From: an uncultured Bacilli bacterium
GTDB taxonomy: Bacteria > Bacillota_I > Bacilli_A > RF39 > UBA660
Reading direction: 5' to 3'
NCBI GenBank assembly: GCA_944333305.1
Contig: CALVKV010000004.1
Coordinates: 1 to 22,156, forward strand
Length of the DNA stretch: 22,156 nucleotides
Each line of letters starts with the position of its first letter. Position 1 is the first letter of the stretch. This document shows positions 14,959-22,001 of the stretch, piece after piece. Below the pieces are notes generated by a model. It saw nothing but the letters and a program-made list of their open reading frames with translations, ran no database searches and was not told the origin of the DNA. The position numbers and the translations under genes were made by a program.

Positions 14959-16317
14959 ATGAAGAAGACATTTTTATTAATTATGTTATCTATACTTTTA
15001 ATACCGTGTTTTGTTAAGGCGGAGGAAGTGAATAATAATACAGAAATAACAGAAGAAGATATTACTGAAAATAGAGAATCTAATATTAATGAAGATTCTA
15101 CTAATATAGAAGATAATGCAGAAGATACAAATGATAATGAGAATAATACTTTGAATGAAGATGAAAATACAACTGAAAATAATACTAATACTGAAGAAAA
15201 TACAAATAATCAGAATAGTACAGATACATCTCTTATTCCTAATGCTACTGCTGGTATTTTAATGGATGCGACTACAGGAGAGATAATTTTTGAAAAAAAT
15301 AAAGATGAACAAGTTGCTGTTGCTTCTATGACTAAGATGGTTGCTCAGATTATAATACTTGAACAAATTGAAGCGGGTAAGATTAAATGGACAGATAAGG
15401 TAACAGCTAGTGCAAATGCATCGGGTATGGGAGGTAGTCAGATTTATTTAACAACAGGGGAAGAGATGACAGTAGAAGATATGATGAAAGGTATATCTAT
15501 GGCTAGTGCTAATGATGCTACGGTTGCTATGGCTGAGTTTATTGCTGGAAGTGAAGTTGAATTTGTTGAGATGATGAATAAGAAAGTTAAAGAGTTTGGA
15601 CTTAAAAATACTCATTTTAAAAACTGTACGGGACTAGATGAAGATGATCACTATTCAAGTGCTTATGATATGGCTATAATTGCTAGGGAACTTTTAAAAC
15701 ATGAAAAAATATTAGAGTTTTCATCTGTTTATGAAGATTATCTAAGAGAAGATACTGATAATAAATTTTGGCTAGTTAATACTAATAAACTAGTAAGATT
15801 TTATGAAGGTGCAGATGGCCTAAAAACAGGGCATACAGATGCTGCAAAATACTGTCTAGCTGCCACTGCTAAAAGAGATGATTTAAGGCTTATCGCGATA
15901 GTTTTAGGAGAAGAAAATAGCCAAATTAGAAATAGTGAAACAATGAGCCTATTAGATTATGGGTTTAATAATTATAAAATAGAAATATTAAAAACAACAG
16001 ATGATATCGTAAAGGAAATAAGTTTAGATAAAGCGACTAGTTCTAAGATCAGTTTAGTACCACTTAATGATATAGCTATTCTTTCAAAGAAAAGTGCAGA
16101 TACTAAAAAATATACTTATGATATAAAAGTAACCAATAATAATCTACCTTTAAAAATAGGAGATGAAGTAGGTAAAATAATAGTTAAAGATAGTGATAAT
16201 AAGAAAATTAAAGAAGAAATACTAACAGTTACTGAAAACGTAGATAAACTTAATTTTTTAGAATTATTAGGAAAAACACTAACAGATATGTTAGTAGGAA
16301 ATATTAACTTTGTATAG
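14959..16317 (+). CDS. dacA: D-alanyl-D-alanine carboxypeptidase, PBP5/DacF type (peptidase S11)
   Basis: The protein has 452 residues. Residues 1-21 are a signal peptide (KKTFLLIML..., cleavage likely after FVKA). Residues 22-93 are a low-complexity, very acidic stretch of Asn, Glu, Asp and Thr. That spacer is not usual for PBP5 and probably lets the enzyme reach through the wall. The penicillin-binding domain follows with all three motifs: Ser123-Met-Thr-Lys126, Ser183-Ala-Asn185 and Lys289-Thr-Gly291. Residues about 340-430 are the beta-rich PBP5 C-terminal domain, and the end (FLELLGKTLTDMLVG) is an amphipathic helix for membrane attachment. It trims terminal D-Ala from pentapeptides. AGGAG lies nine bases before the ATG. 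The gene diverges from the vanY-like gene, which works on the same substrate. Confidence 0.93.
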   Translation: MKKTFLLIMLSILLIPCFVKAEEVNNNTEITEEDITENRESNINEDSTNIEDNAEDTNDNENNTLNEDENTTENNTNTEENTNNQNSTDTSLIPNATAGILMDATTGEIIFEKNKDEQVAVASMTKMVAQIIILEQIEAGKIKWTDKVTASANASGMGGSQIYLTTGEEMTVEDMMKGISMASANDATVAMAEFIAGSEVEFVEMMNKKVKEFGLKNTHFKNCTGLDEDDHYSSAYDMAIIARELLKHEKILEFSSVYEDYLREDTDNKFWLVNTNKLVRFYEGADGLKTGHTDAAKYCLAATAKRDDLRLIAIVLGEENSQIRNSETMSLLDYGFNNYKIEILKTTDDIVKEISLDKATSSKISLVPLNDIAILSKKSADTKKYTYDIKVTNNNLPLKIGDEVGKIIVKDSDNKKIKEEILTVTENVDKLNFLELLGKTLTDMLVGNINFV

Positions 16318-16343
16318 ACTAATCTTTTTAGGTTAGTTTTTTT
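16318..16343 (+). terminator. Rho-independent terminator after the D,D-carboxypeptidase gene
   Basis: ACTAATC (16318-16324) pairs with GGTTAGT (16331-16337), one G-U pair, around six bases, and continues into seven T residues. It begins directly after the stop codon. Confidence 0.85.
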
Positions 16344-16356
16344 GCATAATAAATAA

Positions 16357-16477
16357 TACTCGAGTACGGTAGCGACTATCGGAATTTAAGCCTATGGAGA
16401 ATAAGGGGTACCTTATCTATGAAGTAGGAATCCTTTGAGGTAACGACAAGGGCGAAATAAAATTTATTTTATTTTTT
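16357..16477 (+). ncRNA. Candidate structured non-coding RNA of unknown class
   Basis: Between the terminator of the carboxypeptidase gene and the ptsH promoter lies a segment clearly less AT-rich than other gaps, with no open frame. On the plus strand it can form TACTCGAGTA (palindrome, 16357-16366), CGGTAG/CTATCG around CGA (16367-16381), an outer CCTA/TAGG (16391-16394 with 16425-16428) enclosing ATAAGG/CCTTAT around GGTA (16401-16416), and CCTT/AAGG (16432-16435 with 16448-16451). GGTAGCGAC and GGTAACGAC repeat at 16368 and 16439. It ends with an A/T-only hairpin (16455-16474) and T residues. I cannot match it to a riboswitch class I know. The strand and its own promoter are not certain. 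Confidence 0.5.
16455..16477 (+). terminator. A/T-only hairpin ending the structured RNA segment
   Basis: AAATAAAA (16455-16462) pairs with TTTTATTT (16467-16474) around TTTA and continues into T residues. It has no G-C pairs, so it is a weak terminator. Confidence 0.35.
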
Positions 16478-16522
16478 ATGTTCTGTTCTTTACTTAATTT
16501 TACTTATGCTTTTTAAAATAAT

Positions 16523-16551
16523 TTGTAAATTAAACTTAACTATGCTATTAT
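16523..16551 (+). promoter_or_regulatory. Promoter of the ptsH-ptsI-IIB-IIC-IID operon
   Basis: TTGTAA (16523-16528) and TATTAT (16546-16551) are 17 bp apart, and the -10 is extended by TGC. Transcription would start near 16558, about 34 bases before ptsH. It lies downstream of the structured RNA segment, which is therefore not in this leader. No cre-like operator is seen. Confidence 0.8.
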
Positions 16552-16591
16552 TACTTTATAAGATAAAATAAAGACAAGGATAGGTGAGACT

Positions 16592-16852
16592 ATGGTAAAG
16601 AAAGATGTAGTTGTAAAAAGCGTATCAGGATTACATGCAAGACCAGGGAGTAATTTAGTGGAACTTGCCCTTACATTTAAATCAGATATAAAACTAATTC
16701 ATAATGAAAGTACTATAAACGCCAAAGAAATTTTAGAAGTTATGATGGGAAATATTAATTGCGGAGATAAATTAACTGTTGTAGCAGAAGGTGCTGATGA
16801 ACAAAAAGCCTTAGATTCTATATGTGAATATATAGAAAAAGGTGATGAATAA
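16592..16852 (+). CDS. ptsH: Phosphocarrier protein HPr, with Glu at position 46
   Basis: The protein has 86 residues, normal for HPr. It carries phosphate from enzyme I to IIA components in the cytoplasm. His15 lies in the active-site motif SGLHARPG, with Arg17 following. In Firmicutes the second regulatory site is Ser46 in a segment like NLKSIMGVMSL. Here that segment is NAKEILEVMMGN, with Glu at 46 and Glu at 49. So this HPr cannot be phosphorylated by HPr kinase and carries a fixed negative charge where phosphoserine would sit. The site AGGTGAG precedes ATG. It is first in the operon and overlaps ptsI by one base, which favours equal output of the two general PTS proteins. Confidence 0.95.
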   Translation: MVKKDVVVKSVSGLHARPGSNLVELALTFKSDIKLIHNESTINAKEILEVMMGNINCGDKLTVVAEGADEQKALDSICEYIEKGDE

Positions 16853-18585
16853 TGAAATACTTAGGTAATAAAGTAGGTAATGGCCTAGCTTTAGGTAAAG
16901 TTTATATAATTAATACTAAAATTCCTAAGATAGAGAAAAAGACACTAATAACTGCTGAAGAAATTGCTAAGGAAAAAGAATCTTTAAAATTAACTTTAAA
17001 TGAAGTTGTTAAAGATTATGAAAAACTAGAAGTAGAAGCTAGTGGAGATGAGATAAGACAGTTATGTAATTTTTATAAAATACTTTTAAATTCTAATAGT
17101 CTTATTACAGCTATGGAAGAAGAAATAGAAAAAGAAAAATGTGATAAGCTAACTGCTATTACTAAAGTTATGAAAAGAAAAGCTGATGAGCTAGCTTTAG
17201 TTGATAATGCTTATTTAAAAGAGCGAAGTAAAGATATAGAAGATGTAACTAATAAGCTTATTAGAAAAGCTTTAGGTATTAAAGAAATAGATTTAAGTAC
17301 GATAAAAGAAGATACAATTTTAGTAGCTGAAGAAATACCACCATCAATTTTATTATCTAGTAATTTAGGATATATAAAAGGAATAGTATCAGAAATAGGT
17401 GGTAAAACAAGTCATGTGGCTATACTTGCTTCCACATTAGGTATCCCCTCTGTTTTTGGAATTAAAGAAATAAGTAAAACACTAACTGATGGTGAACTAA
17501 TCTATGTTAATGGTAATGAAGGTTATATTGAAAATAATTTAACAGATACTAAGATTAATGAGATTAAAGAAAAAATAAAAAAAGAAGAACTATTAAAAGC
17601 ATCTTTAGAAGAAATGAAAGATAAAGCCTCTCTTACTAAAGATAATAAACCTTTATTAATAACTGCTAATGCTGGAGAATTATCAGAACTTGATAAATTA
17701 TTAGAAGTTAATTCGGATGGAATAGGTCTATTTAGAACAGAATTCTTATTTTTAAATAGAAGTGTCGCTCCAGATGAAGAATATCTATTTAATGTTTATA
17801 AGACCTTTGCTAAAAAGTTTAAAGAAAAACCACTTATTATTAGAACTCTTGATATAGGTGGCGATAAAAAATGTTCTTATCTTGATATTAAAGAAGAACA
17901 AAATCCTTTCTTAGGATATAGAGCGATAAGATATTGTTTAGATAATAAAGAATTTTTTAAAGTTAGTTTAAGAGCAATACTTAGAGCCAGTCATTATGGA
18001 AATGTTATGATAATGTATCCAATGATTTCTTCATTAGAAGAAATATATAGAGCTAGTGAAATACTAGATGAAGCAAAAGCAGAACTTGCTAGCAATAATA
18101 TTCCTTTTAACAAAAATATTAAAGTAGGTATTATGGTAGAAGTTCCTAGCACTGCTGTTATGGCAGATATGTTAATAGATGAAGTTGATTTCTTTAGTAT
18201 AGGAACAAATGATTTAATTCAGTATACAGTAGCCGTTGATAGATTAAATCCTACAGTCAGTAATCTTTATAGTTTTTATAATCCTGGAGTTATTAGACTT
18301 ATAAAGAATACAATAGATGCTGCCAAAGATAAAAAGGATAAATTTGTTGGCATGTGTGGTGAGATGGCTGCTGACCCATTAGCAATTATCCTCCTTGTTG
18401 GTCTAGGACTACAAGAATTTAGTGTTAATGCTAGTATGGTTTTAAAAGTAAAAAAATTAATTTCTTTGATAGATTCTAATGAAGCTAAAGAAATAGCTAA
18501 TAAGGTTTTAACATTAAAAACAGCTAAAGAAATAGAATCTTATTTAGATAGCGAAGCTAAAAAAATATATGGTAAATATTATTAA
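16852..18585 (+). CDS. ptsI: Phosphoenolpyruvate-protein phosphotransferase, PTS enzyme I
   Basis: The protein has 577 residues, the standard length for enzyme I. It takes phosphate from PEP and passes it to HPr. The phosphorylated residue is His188 in GGKTSHVAI, preceded by the HPr-binding helical part (about 20-145). The C-terminal PEP-binding barrel includes GIGLFRTEFLF, IIRTLDIGGDK, NPFLGYRAIR, the magnesium-site region VGIMVEVPS, and FFSIGTNDLIQYTVAVDR. Cys502 in GMCGEMAAD is the conserved proton donor. The start ATG shares its A with the ptsH stop (TAATG), so translation is coupled. The IIB gene follows 14 bp later after AAAAGGAGG. Confidence 0.97.
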   Translation: MKYLGNKVGNGLALGKVYIINTKIPKIEKKTLITAEEIAKEKESLKLTLNEVVKDYEKLEVEASGDEIRQLCNFYKILLNSNSLITAMEEEIEKEKCDKLTAITKVMKRKADELALVDNAYLKERSKDIEDVTNKLIRKALGIKEIDLSTIKEDTILVAEEIPPSILLSSNLGYIKGIVSEIGGKTSHVAILASTLGIPSVFGIKEISKTLTDGELIYVNGNEGYIENNLTDTKINEIKEKIKKEELLKASLEEMKDKASLTKDNKPLLITANAGELSELDKLLEVNSDGIGLFRTEFLFLNRSVAPDEEYLFNVYKTFAKKFKEKPLIIRTLDIGGDKKCSYLDIKEEQNPFLGYRAIRYCLDNKEFFKVSLRAILRASHYGNVMIMYPMISSLEEIYRASEILDEAKAELASNNIPFNKNIKVGIMVEVPSTAVMADMLIDEVDFFSIGTNDLIQYTVAVDRLNPTVSNLYSFYNPGVIRLIKNTIDAAKDKKDKFVGMCGEMAADPLAIILLVGLGLQEFSVNASMVLKVKKLISLIDSNEAKEIANKVLTLKTAKEIESYLDSEAKKIYGKYY

Positions 18586-18599
18586 AAGGAGGAAATAAT

Positions 18600-19073
18600 A
18601 TGGCAAAAGATAATAATATTTTATTAGCAAGAATTGATAACAGATTAGTTCACGGACAAATAGTTTGTCTATGGGCAGGGGCAGTAGGGGCAAACCTTAT
18701 TGTAGTAGCAGATGATGAAACAGCAGAAAATGAAATAGAAAAAAGTGTTATGAAAATGGCCGCTTCATCTCTAGGATTTGATACAAGATTTTTCACAATA
18801 CAGAAGACTATTGATATTATAGATCAAGCATCAGATGATCAACATATTTTATTAATATGTCAAACTCCTAAAGATTTAAGGAGAGTTATTGAAGGAGGTG
18901 TTAAGATAAAGGAGGTAGATATTGGTAATATGTATTATGATGAAGGTGAAAAGAAACTAACAGATAAGGTTTCTGTTAGTAAAGAAGATCTTGATGATTT
19001 AAATTATATCAAGAAACACGTTGATAAAATTTATATCCAAGATACACCTGATTCACCAAAAGAAGAATTTTAA
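18600..19073 (+). CDS. PTS enzyme IIB, mannose/sorbose/N-acetylgalactosamine family
   Basis: The protein has 157 residues and is a single-domain cytoplasmic IIB. The phosphorylation site is His18 in RIDNRLVHGQI, the exact signature of the mannose-family IIB, which uses His instead of Cys. DETAENEIEKSVMKMAA and the later GNMYYDEGEKKLTDKVSVS match the family's other conserved segments. It receives phosphate from IIA (encoded at 20757) and transfers it to the sugar entering through IIC-IID. The sequence does not reveal which sugar; AgaB-like and ManX/SorB-like members look alike at this level. It lies 14 bp after ptsI and 17 bp before IIC. The general and sugar-specific PTS proteins in one operon are unusual. 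Confidence 0.93.
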   Translation: MAKDNNILLARIDNRLVHGQIVCLWAGAVGANLIVVADDETAENEIEKSVMKMAASSLGFDTRFFTIQKTIDIIDQASDDQHILLICQTPKDLRRVIEGGVKIKEVDIGNMYYDEGEKKLTDKVSVSKEDLDDLNYIKKHVDKIYIQDTPDSPKEEF

Positions 19074-19090
19074 GGGAGGAAGAAAAAATT

Positions 19091-19885
19091 ATGGAAATAA
19101 CATTATTACAAGGAATAATTATAACATTAGTAGTTATGATCCTTGTTGTTGACAGACATCTAGAAGCACTATTCTTATTTAGACCAATTATTGTTTGTCC
19201 TATTGTCGGTGCTATTTTAGGTGATTTAAATACAGGCTTAGTTGCTGGTGGTATGGTAGAACTTGCTTTTGCAGGTATTGCAGCTATTGGAGGAGCATCA
19301 GTTCCTGAAGCCTTACTAACCAGTGTTATGACTGTTGTTTTTGCTCACATTACAGGAAATAATGTAGCAACTAGTTTAGCTTTAGCATATCCATTTGGAG
19401 TATTATTACAATTCTTATGGACTGTTAGAAATACTGCTTTTGTTTCTTTCAATGGTCCTGCTGAAAGATATGCTAAAGAAGGAAATATTAAAGGATTATT
19501 TAAACTATGTTTTTATGGAATAGTTCTTACAAGCATAGCTACTGGTATTTTAACATTCCTATCAGTATATGCTGCCCAAGAACCATTAAAAGCTTTAGTA
19601 GAAGCAATGCCAGATTGGTTAATTAATGGATTCCAAGTAGCTGGAGGATTACTTCCTGCTGTTGGATTTGCTATGTTACTTCGTGTAACTTTAAAAGCAA
19701 GATATGTTCCATATCTACTTGCAGGATTCCTATTCGCAACTTTCATTCAAATAGACAACGTTTTACCAGTTGCAATTATGGGAGTAGCATTTGCAATGAT
19801 GGAATACTTTAGAAGTGGTGAAAAAGAAGTAGCCGTAGCTACTGCAAGTACTAGTGGAAAGGAAGGTGAGAAGAGTGGCATCTAA
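19091..19885 (+). CDS. PTS enzyme IIC, mannose/sorbose/N-acetylgalactosamine family
   Basis: The protein has 264 residues and is a membrane permease subunit. Nearly the whole chain is hydrophobic, with segments such as LLQGIIITLVVMILVV (about 5-20), RPIIVCPIVGAILGDL, GLVAGGMVELAFAGIAAIGG, and VPYLLAGFLFATFIQI. The motif GDLNTGLVAGGMVELAFAG is typical of ManY/AgaC/SorA proteins. It forms the sugar path together with IID. The last 25 residues are a polar Ser/Thr/Gly/Lys tail that overlaps the start of IID by 11 bases. The ribosome site GGGAGGAAG lies upstream of ATG. Confidence 0.93.
   Translation: MEITLLQGIIITLVVMILVVDRHLEALFLFRPIIVCPIVGAILGDLNTGLVAGGMVELAFAGIAAIGGASVPEALLTSVMTVVFAHITGNNVATSLALAYPFGVLLQFLWTVRNTAFVSFNGPAERYAKEGNIKGLFKLCFYGIVLTSIATGILTFLSVYAAQEPLKALVEAMPDWLINGFQVAGGLLPAVGFAMLLRVTLKARYVPYLLAGFLFATFIQIDNVLPVAIMGVAFAMMEYFRSGEKEVAVATASTSGKEGEKSGI
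19863..19870 (+). promoter_or_regulatory. Ribosome binding site that sets the IID start at 19875
   Basis: AAGGTGAG lies in the end of the IIC gene, four to eight bases before GTG 19875. An in-frame GTG at 19854 comes before this site, so it is not the likely start. Confidence 0.7.
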
Positions 19886-20687
19886 ACAAACAAAAAAACG
19901 TAAAAGAGTTGTAACCGATGCAGATTTAAATGATTTAGCTTTACTTTCTGTTTTAAATCAATCTTGTTTCAATTATGAAAGAATGCAAAGTATTGGTTTT
20001 ACTGCAGGAATGGGACCAGCTTTAAAGAAAATATATAAAAATGATCCTAAGACTTTATCTAAGGTATTACATGATAACTTAGAGTTCATTAATACTCATA
20101 ATACACTACTACCTTACTTACAAGGATTAATGTTATCTTTATATGAAGGTGGCGAAGATCCAGAAGTAGTCAAAAAGATTAAAATATCTTTATTTGGACC
20201 TTTAGCAGGTATAGGTGATGCCTTATTCTGGTTTACCTTATTACCTATAACAGCAGGAATTTGTGCATCACTTTCTGACCAAGGAAATGTATTAGGACCA
20301 GTATTATTCTTCTTAGTATTCTTAGTAGCTTTCTTACTTCGTTTTCCACTTGCTAGAATGGGTTATAAAACAGGTACAGCAGCATTAGATAAAATTCAAG
20401 AGAATACAAAAAGAGTAAGTAATGCTGCCTCAGTTTTAGGTGTTACAATATTAGGTGGATTAATCGCTAGTTATGTATCACTAACAGTTAAGACAACTAT
20501 TGATATTGGTCATGATGCTACTGTAAGTTTACAAACAGATTTCTTTGATAAAATTTTACCTAACTTATTACCATTTGCTTTTACTTTCTTAGTTTATTTC
20601 TTATTAAGAAAGAAAGTAAATACAACTGTATTAATAGTAGGAATTATAATAGTATCAATTGTATTCTCATTCTTTGGAATACTTTAG
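19875..20687 (+). CDS. PTS enzyme IID, mannose/sorbose/N-acetylgalactosamine family
   Basis: The protein has 270 residues from GTG 19875, overlapping IIC by 11 bases, so the two membrane subunits are coupled. The cytoplasmic N-half contains the IID hallmarks SVLNQSCFNYERMQSIGFTAGMGPALKKIY and IKISLFGPLAGIGDALFW, and about three membrane segments lie at the C-terminal side (VLFFLVFLVAFLLRFPLA, ASVLGVTILGGLIASYVSL, TVLIVGIIIVSIVFSFFGIL). The N-terminus is very basic (KQTKKRKR). With IIC it makes the sugar channel. It is last in the operon and is followed at once by a strong terminator. Confidence 0.93.
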   Translation: MASKQTKKRKRVVTDADLNDLALLSVLNQSCFNYERMQSIGFTAGMGPALKKIYKNDPKTLSKVLHDNLEFINTHNTLLPYLQGLMLSLYEGGEDPEVVKKIKISLFGPLAGIGDALFWFTLLPITAGICASLSDQGNVLGPVLFFLVFLVAFLLRFPLARMGYKTGTAALDKIQENTKRVSNAASVLGVTILGGLIASYVSLTVKTTIDIGHDATVSLQTDFFDKILPNLLPFAFTFLVYFLLRKKVNTTVLIVGIIIVSIVFSFFGIL

Positions 20688-20688
20688 T

Positions 20689-20716
20689 AAAAAGCCTCTT
20701 AAGGCTTTTTCTTTTT
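20689..20716 (+). terminator. Rho-independent terminator after the PTS operon
   Basis: AAAAAGCCT (20689-20697) and AGGCTTTTT (20702-20710) form nine perfect pairs around CTTA, followed by C and five T residues. It separates the IID and IIA genes. Confidence 0.9.
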
Positions 20717-20725
20717 GTCTAAAAA

Positions 20726-20734
20726 TGATATAAT
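20726..20734 (+). promoter_or_regulatory. Extended -10 promoter of the IIA gene
   Basis: TGATATAAT (20726-20734) is a perfect extended -10. The -35 position lies in the T-run of the preceding terminator and is poor. It makes IIA an independent unit. Confidence 0.6.
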
Positions 20735-20756
20735 TCTTTTAGAAAGGTAGTGTTTT

Positions 20757-21185
20757 ATGAAACAAATTATAATAATAACAGGACATAATAACTTTGCTAG
20801 TGGTATTTTAAGTTCTCTTACCATGATTGCTGGTGCTAAAGATAATGTCTATGCTGTTGATTTTCTAAATAATGATAATGATAAATCTTTAGAAGAGAAA
20901 TTTAATAAAATAATAAAAGAAAATAAAGACAAAGAAATTCTATTTGCATGTGACTTAATGGGAGGAACTCCATTTAAAGTAGCATCTAAATTAGCTTTCA
21001 CAAGCGATAGTTATGAAGTAGTAACAGGTATTAACTTAGGAGGTTTAATAGATACTTCAATGAAGTTAGATAAGATGAGTATAAAAGAATTAAAAACATC
21101 TTGTAGGGATGCTTCTATTAAGTCAGTTATCCTTTTAGAAAAGGTAATAGAAAAAGATAAAGAAGAACCTAGTGAAGGAATTTAG
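20757..21185 (+). CDS. PTS enzyme IIA, mannose family
   Basis: The protein has 142 residues, one IIA domain of the mannose family. His10 in IITGHNNFASGI is the phosphate acceptor from HPr, and Asp66 in CDLMGGTPF is the supporting acidic residue. The rest matches the family with NLGGLIDTSMK in the interface region. It hands phosphate to IIB His18. The C-terminus is acidic, and its last codons lie inside the terminator hairpin. Unlike the usual order, where IIA and IIB are adjacent or fused, it is separate and last, behind its own promoter, though still the direct neighbour of IID. The site AAAGGTAG precedes ATG. Confidence 0.93.
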   Translation: MKQIIIITGHNNFASGILSSLTMIAGAKDNVYAVDFLNNDNDKSLEEKFNKIIKENKDKEILFACDLMGGTPFKVASKLAFTSDSYEVVTGINLGGLIDTSMKLDKMSIKELKTSCRDASIKSVILLEKVIEKDKEEPSEGI

Positions 21186-21194
21186 GTTCTTTTT
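21163..21194 (+). terminator. Terminator overlapping the end of the IIA gene
   Basis: AAGAACCT (21163-21170) and AGGTTCTT (21184-21191) form eight pairs around 13 bases and run into TTTTT. The IIA stop codon TAG (21183-21185) sits at the base of the loop, so the stem includes coding sequence. Confidence 0.8.
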
Positions 21195-21195
21195 C

Positions 21196-21224
21196 TTGAC
21201 TCATAAACTATTACTAACTATAAT
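21196..21224 (+). promoter_or_regulatory. Strong promoter of the cysteine-rich protein gene
   Basis: TTGACT (21196-21201) and a perfect TATAAT (21219-21224) are 17 bp apart. Transcription would start near 21231. Confidence 0.88.
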
Positions 21225-21241
21225 AAATGACAGTTTATGAG
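21200..21241. promoter_or_regulatory. Candidate operator: 10-bp inverted repeat around the promoter
   Basis: CTCATAAACT (21200-21209) and AGTTTATGAG (21232-21241) are perfect inverted copies 22 bp apart. One arm overlaps the end of the -35 and the spacer, the other the start of the transcript and the ribosome site GAGGTGG. Since the left arm is not transcribed, this cannot be an mRNA hairpin and may be a repressor site. Confidence 0.45.
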
Positions 21242-21249
21242 GTGGTTTA

Positions 21250-21945
21250 ATGGAAGAAATATTAGAAAATAAAGAATATTGTACAGCTTGTGGAGGTTAT
21301 TGTTGTAAGAAATGTGGTTGTGATTATTACCCCGAAGATTTTAAAGATTTATCTTTTAATGGCTTAACTAAAATTTTAAGTGAAGGTAATATTTCTATTG
21401 TCGCAGCTTTAGATTTTCAACGAATGCCAAAAGGAAATTTAGTTTATACGCCACTTCTTTATTTAAGAGCAAGAAATATAGATAGAGATATAGTGGATTT
21501 AGTATCAATAAAAAAGACATGTAGCATGTTAAAAGAAGATGGTTGTTACTATGATATAGAACATAGACCTAGTGGTGGAGTTAACTTAATACCTGCTTCA
21601 AATAGATTAAATTGTTATCCTAAAGAAAATCATTTAGAACATATCAAACAGTGGGAAAGGTATCAAAAAGTTTTAACTAAGTTTGTTAAAAGATATTGTG
21701 GTATGTCATTAGAAGATAAATTAAAAGAAGACATTGAGAATCTCTTTTATGAATGTCTAAGTGGAGTTTTAGACACAGTTCCCATTGAAGAAAAATATGA
21801 TGTTGAATATAACTTTCTTCCAAACTTACTAGAAACTTCACCTTTAGAATACGAAAAAGCTTATAAACGTTATAAAGAAAGAGGTCTTAGTAAAAAATTA
21901 AATTATCCAAGTGATAAAAGAAAGCAAAATAAAAGTGAAGATTAA
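21250..21945 (+). CDS. Cysteine-rich protein, YkgJ-like metal-binding fold suggested
   Basis: The protein has 231 residues. The N-terminus has a dense cysteine cluster, C-x2-C-x3-CC-x2-C-x-C (Cys11, 14, 18, 19, 22, 24), and further Cys in KKTCSMLKEDGCYYD, in NRLNCYP and in KRYCGMS. The pattern of an early CC motif, then C...GC.Y..RP, resembles YkgJ (UPF0153) zinc- or iron-cluster-binding proteins, though it is longer. There is no membrane segment or signal, so it is cytoplasmic. The C-terminal 40 residues are Lys-rich. It has its own strong promoter with a flanking inverted repeat, so it is likely regulated. The actual metal and function are unknown. Confidence 0.75.
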   Translation: MEEILENKEYCTACGGYCCKKCGCDYYPEDFKDLSFNGLTKILSEGNISIVAALDFQRMPKGNLVYTPLLYLRARNIDRDIVDLVSIKKTCSMLKEDGCYYDIEHRPSGGVNLIPASNRLNCYPKENHLEHIKQWERYQKVLTKFVKRYCGMSLEDKLKEDIENLFYECLSGVLDTVPIEEKYDVEYNFLPNLLETSPLEYEKAYKRYKERGLSKKLNYPSDKRKQNKSED

Positions 21946-21974
21946 GTTTAGTATGTTATTATTTAAATAACAAA

Positions 21975-22000
21975 AGAAGTAAGAATTTGTACTTACTTCT
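21975..22000. terminator. Perfect hairpin after the cysteine-rich protein gene
   Basis: AGAAGTAAG (21975-21983) and CTTACTTCT (21992-22000) form nine pairs around eight bases. On the plus strand no T-run follows. On the minus strand it is followed by a T-rich stretch, so it could stop minus-strand transcripts. Confidence 0.4.
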
Positions 22001-22001
22001 A

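Noticed and set aside
16357..16591. Riboswitch controlling ptsH
   Set aside because: A good promoter (16523-16551) lies after the structured segment, so the ptsH transcript would not contain it unless an upstream promoter also exists.
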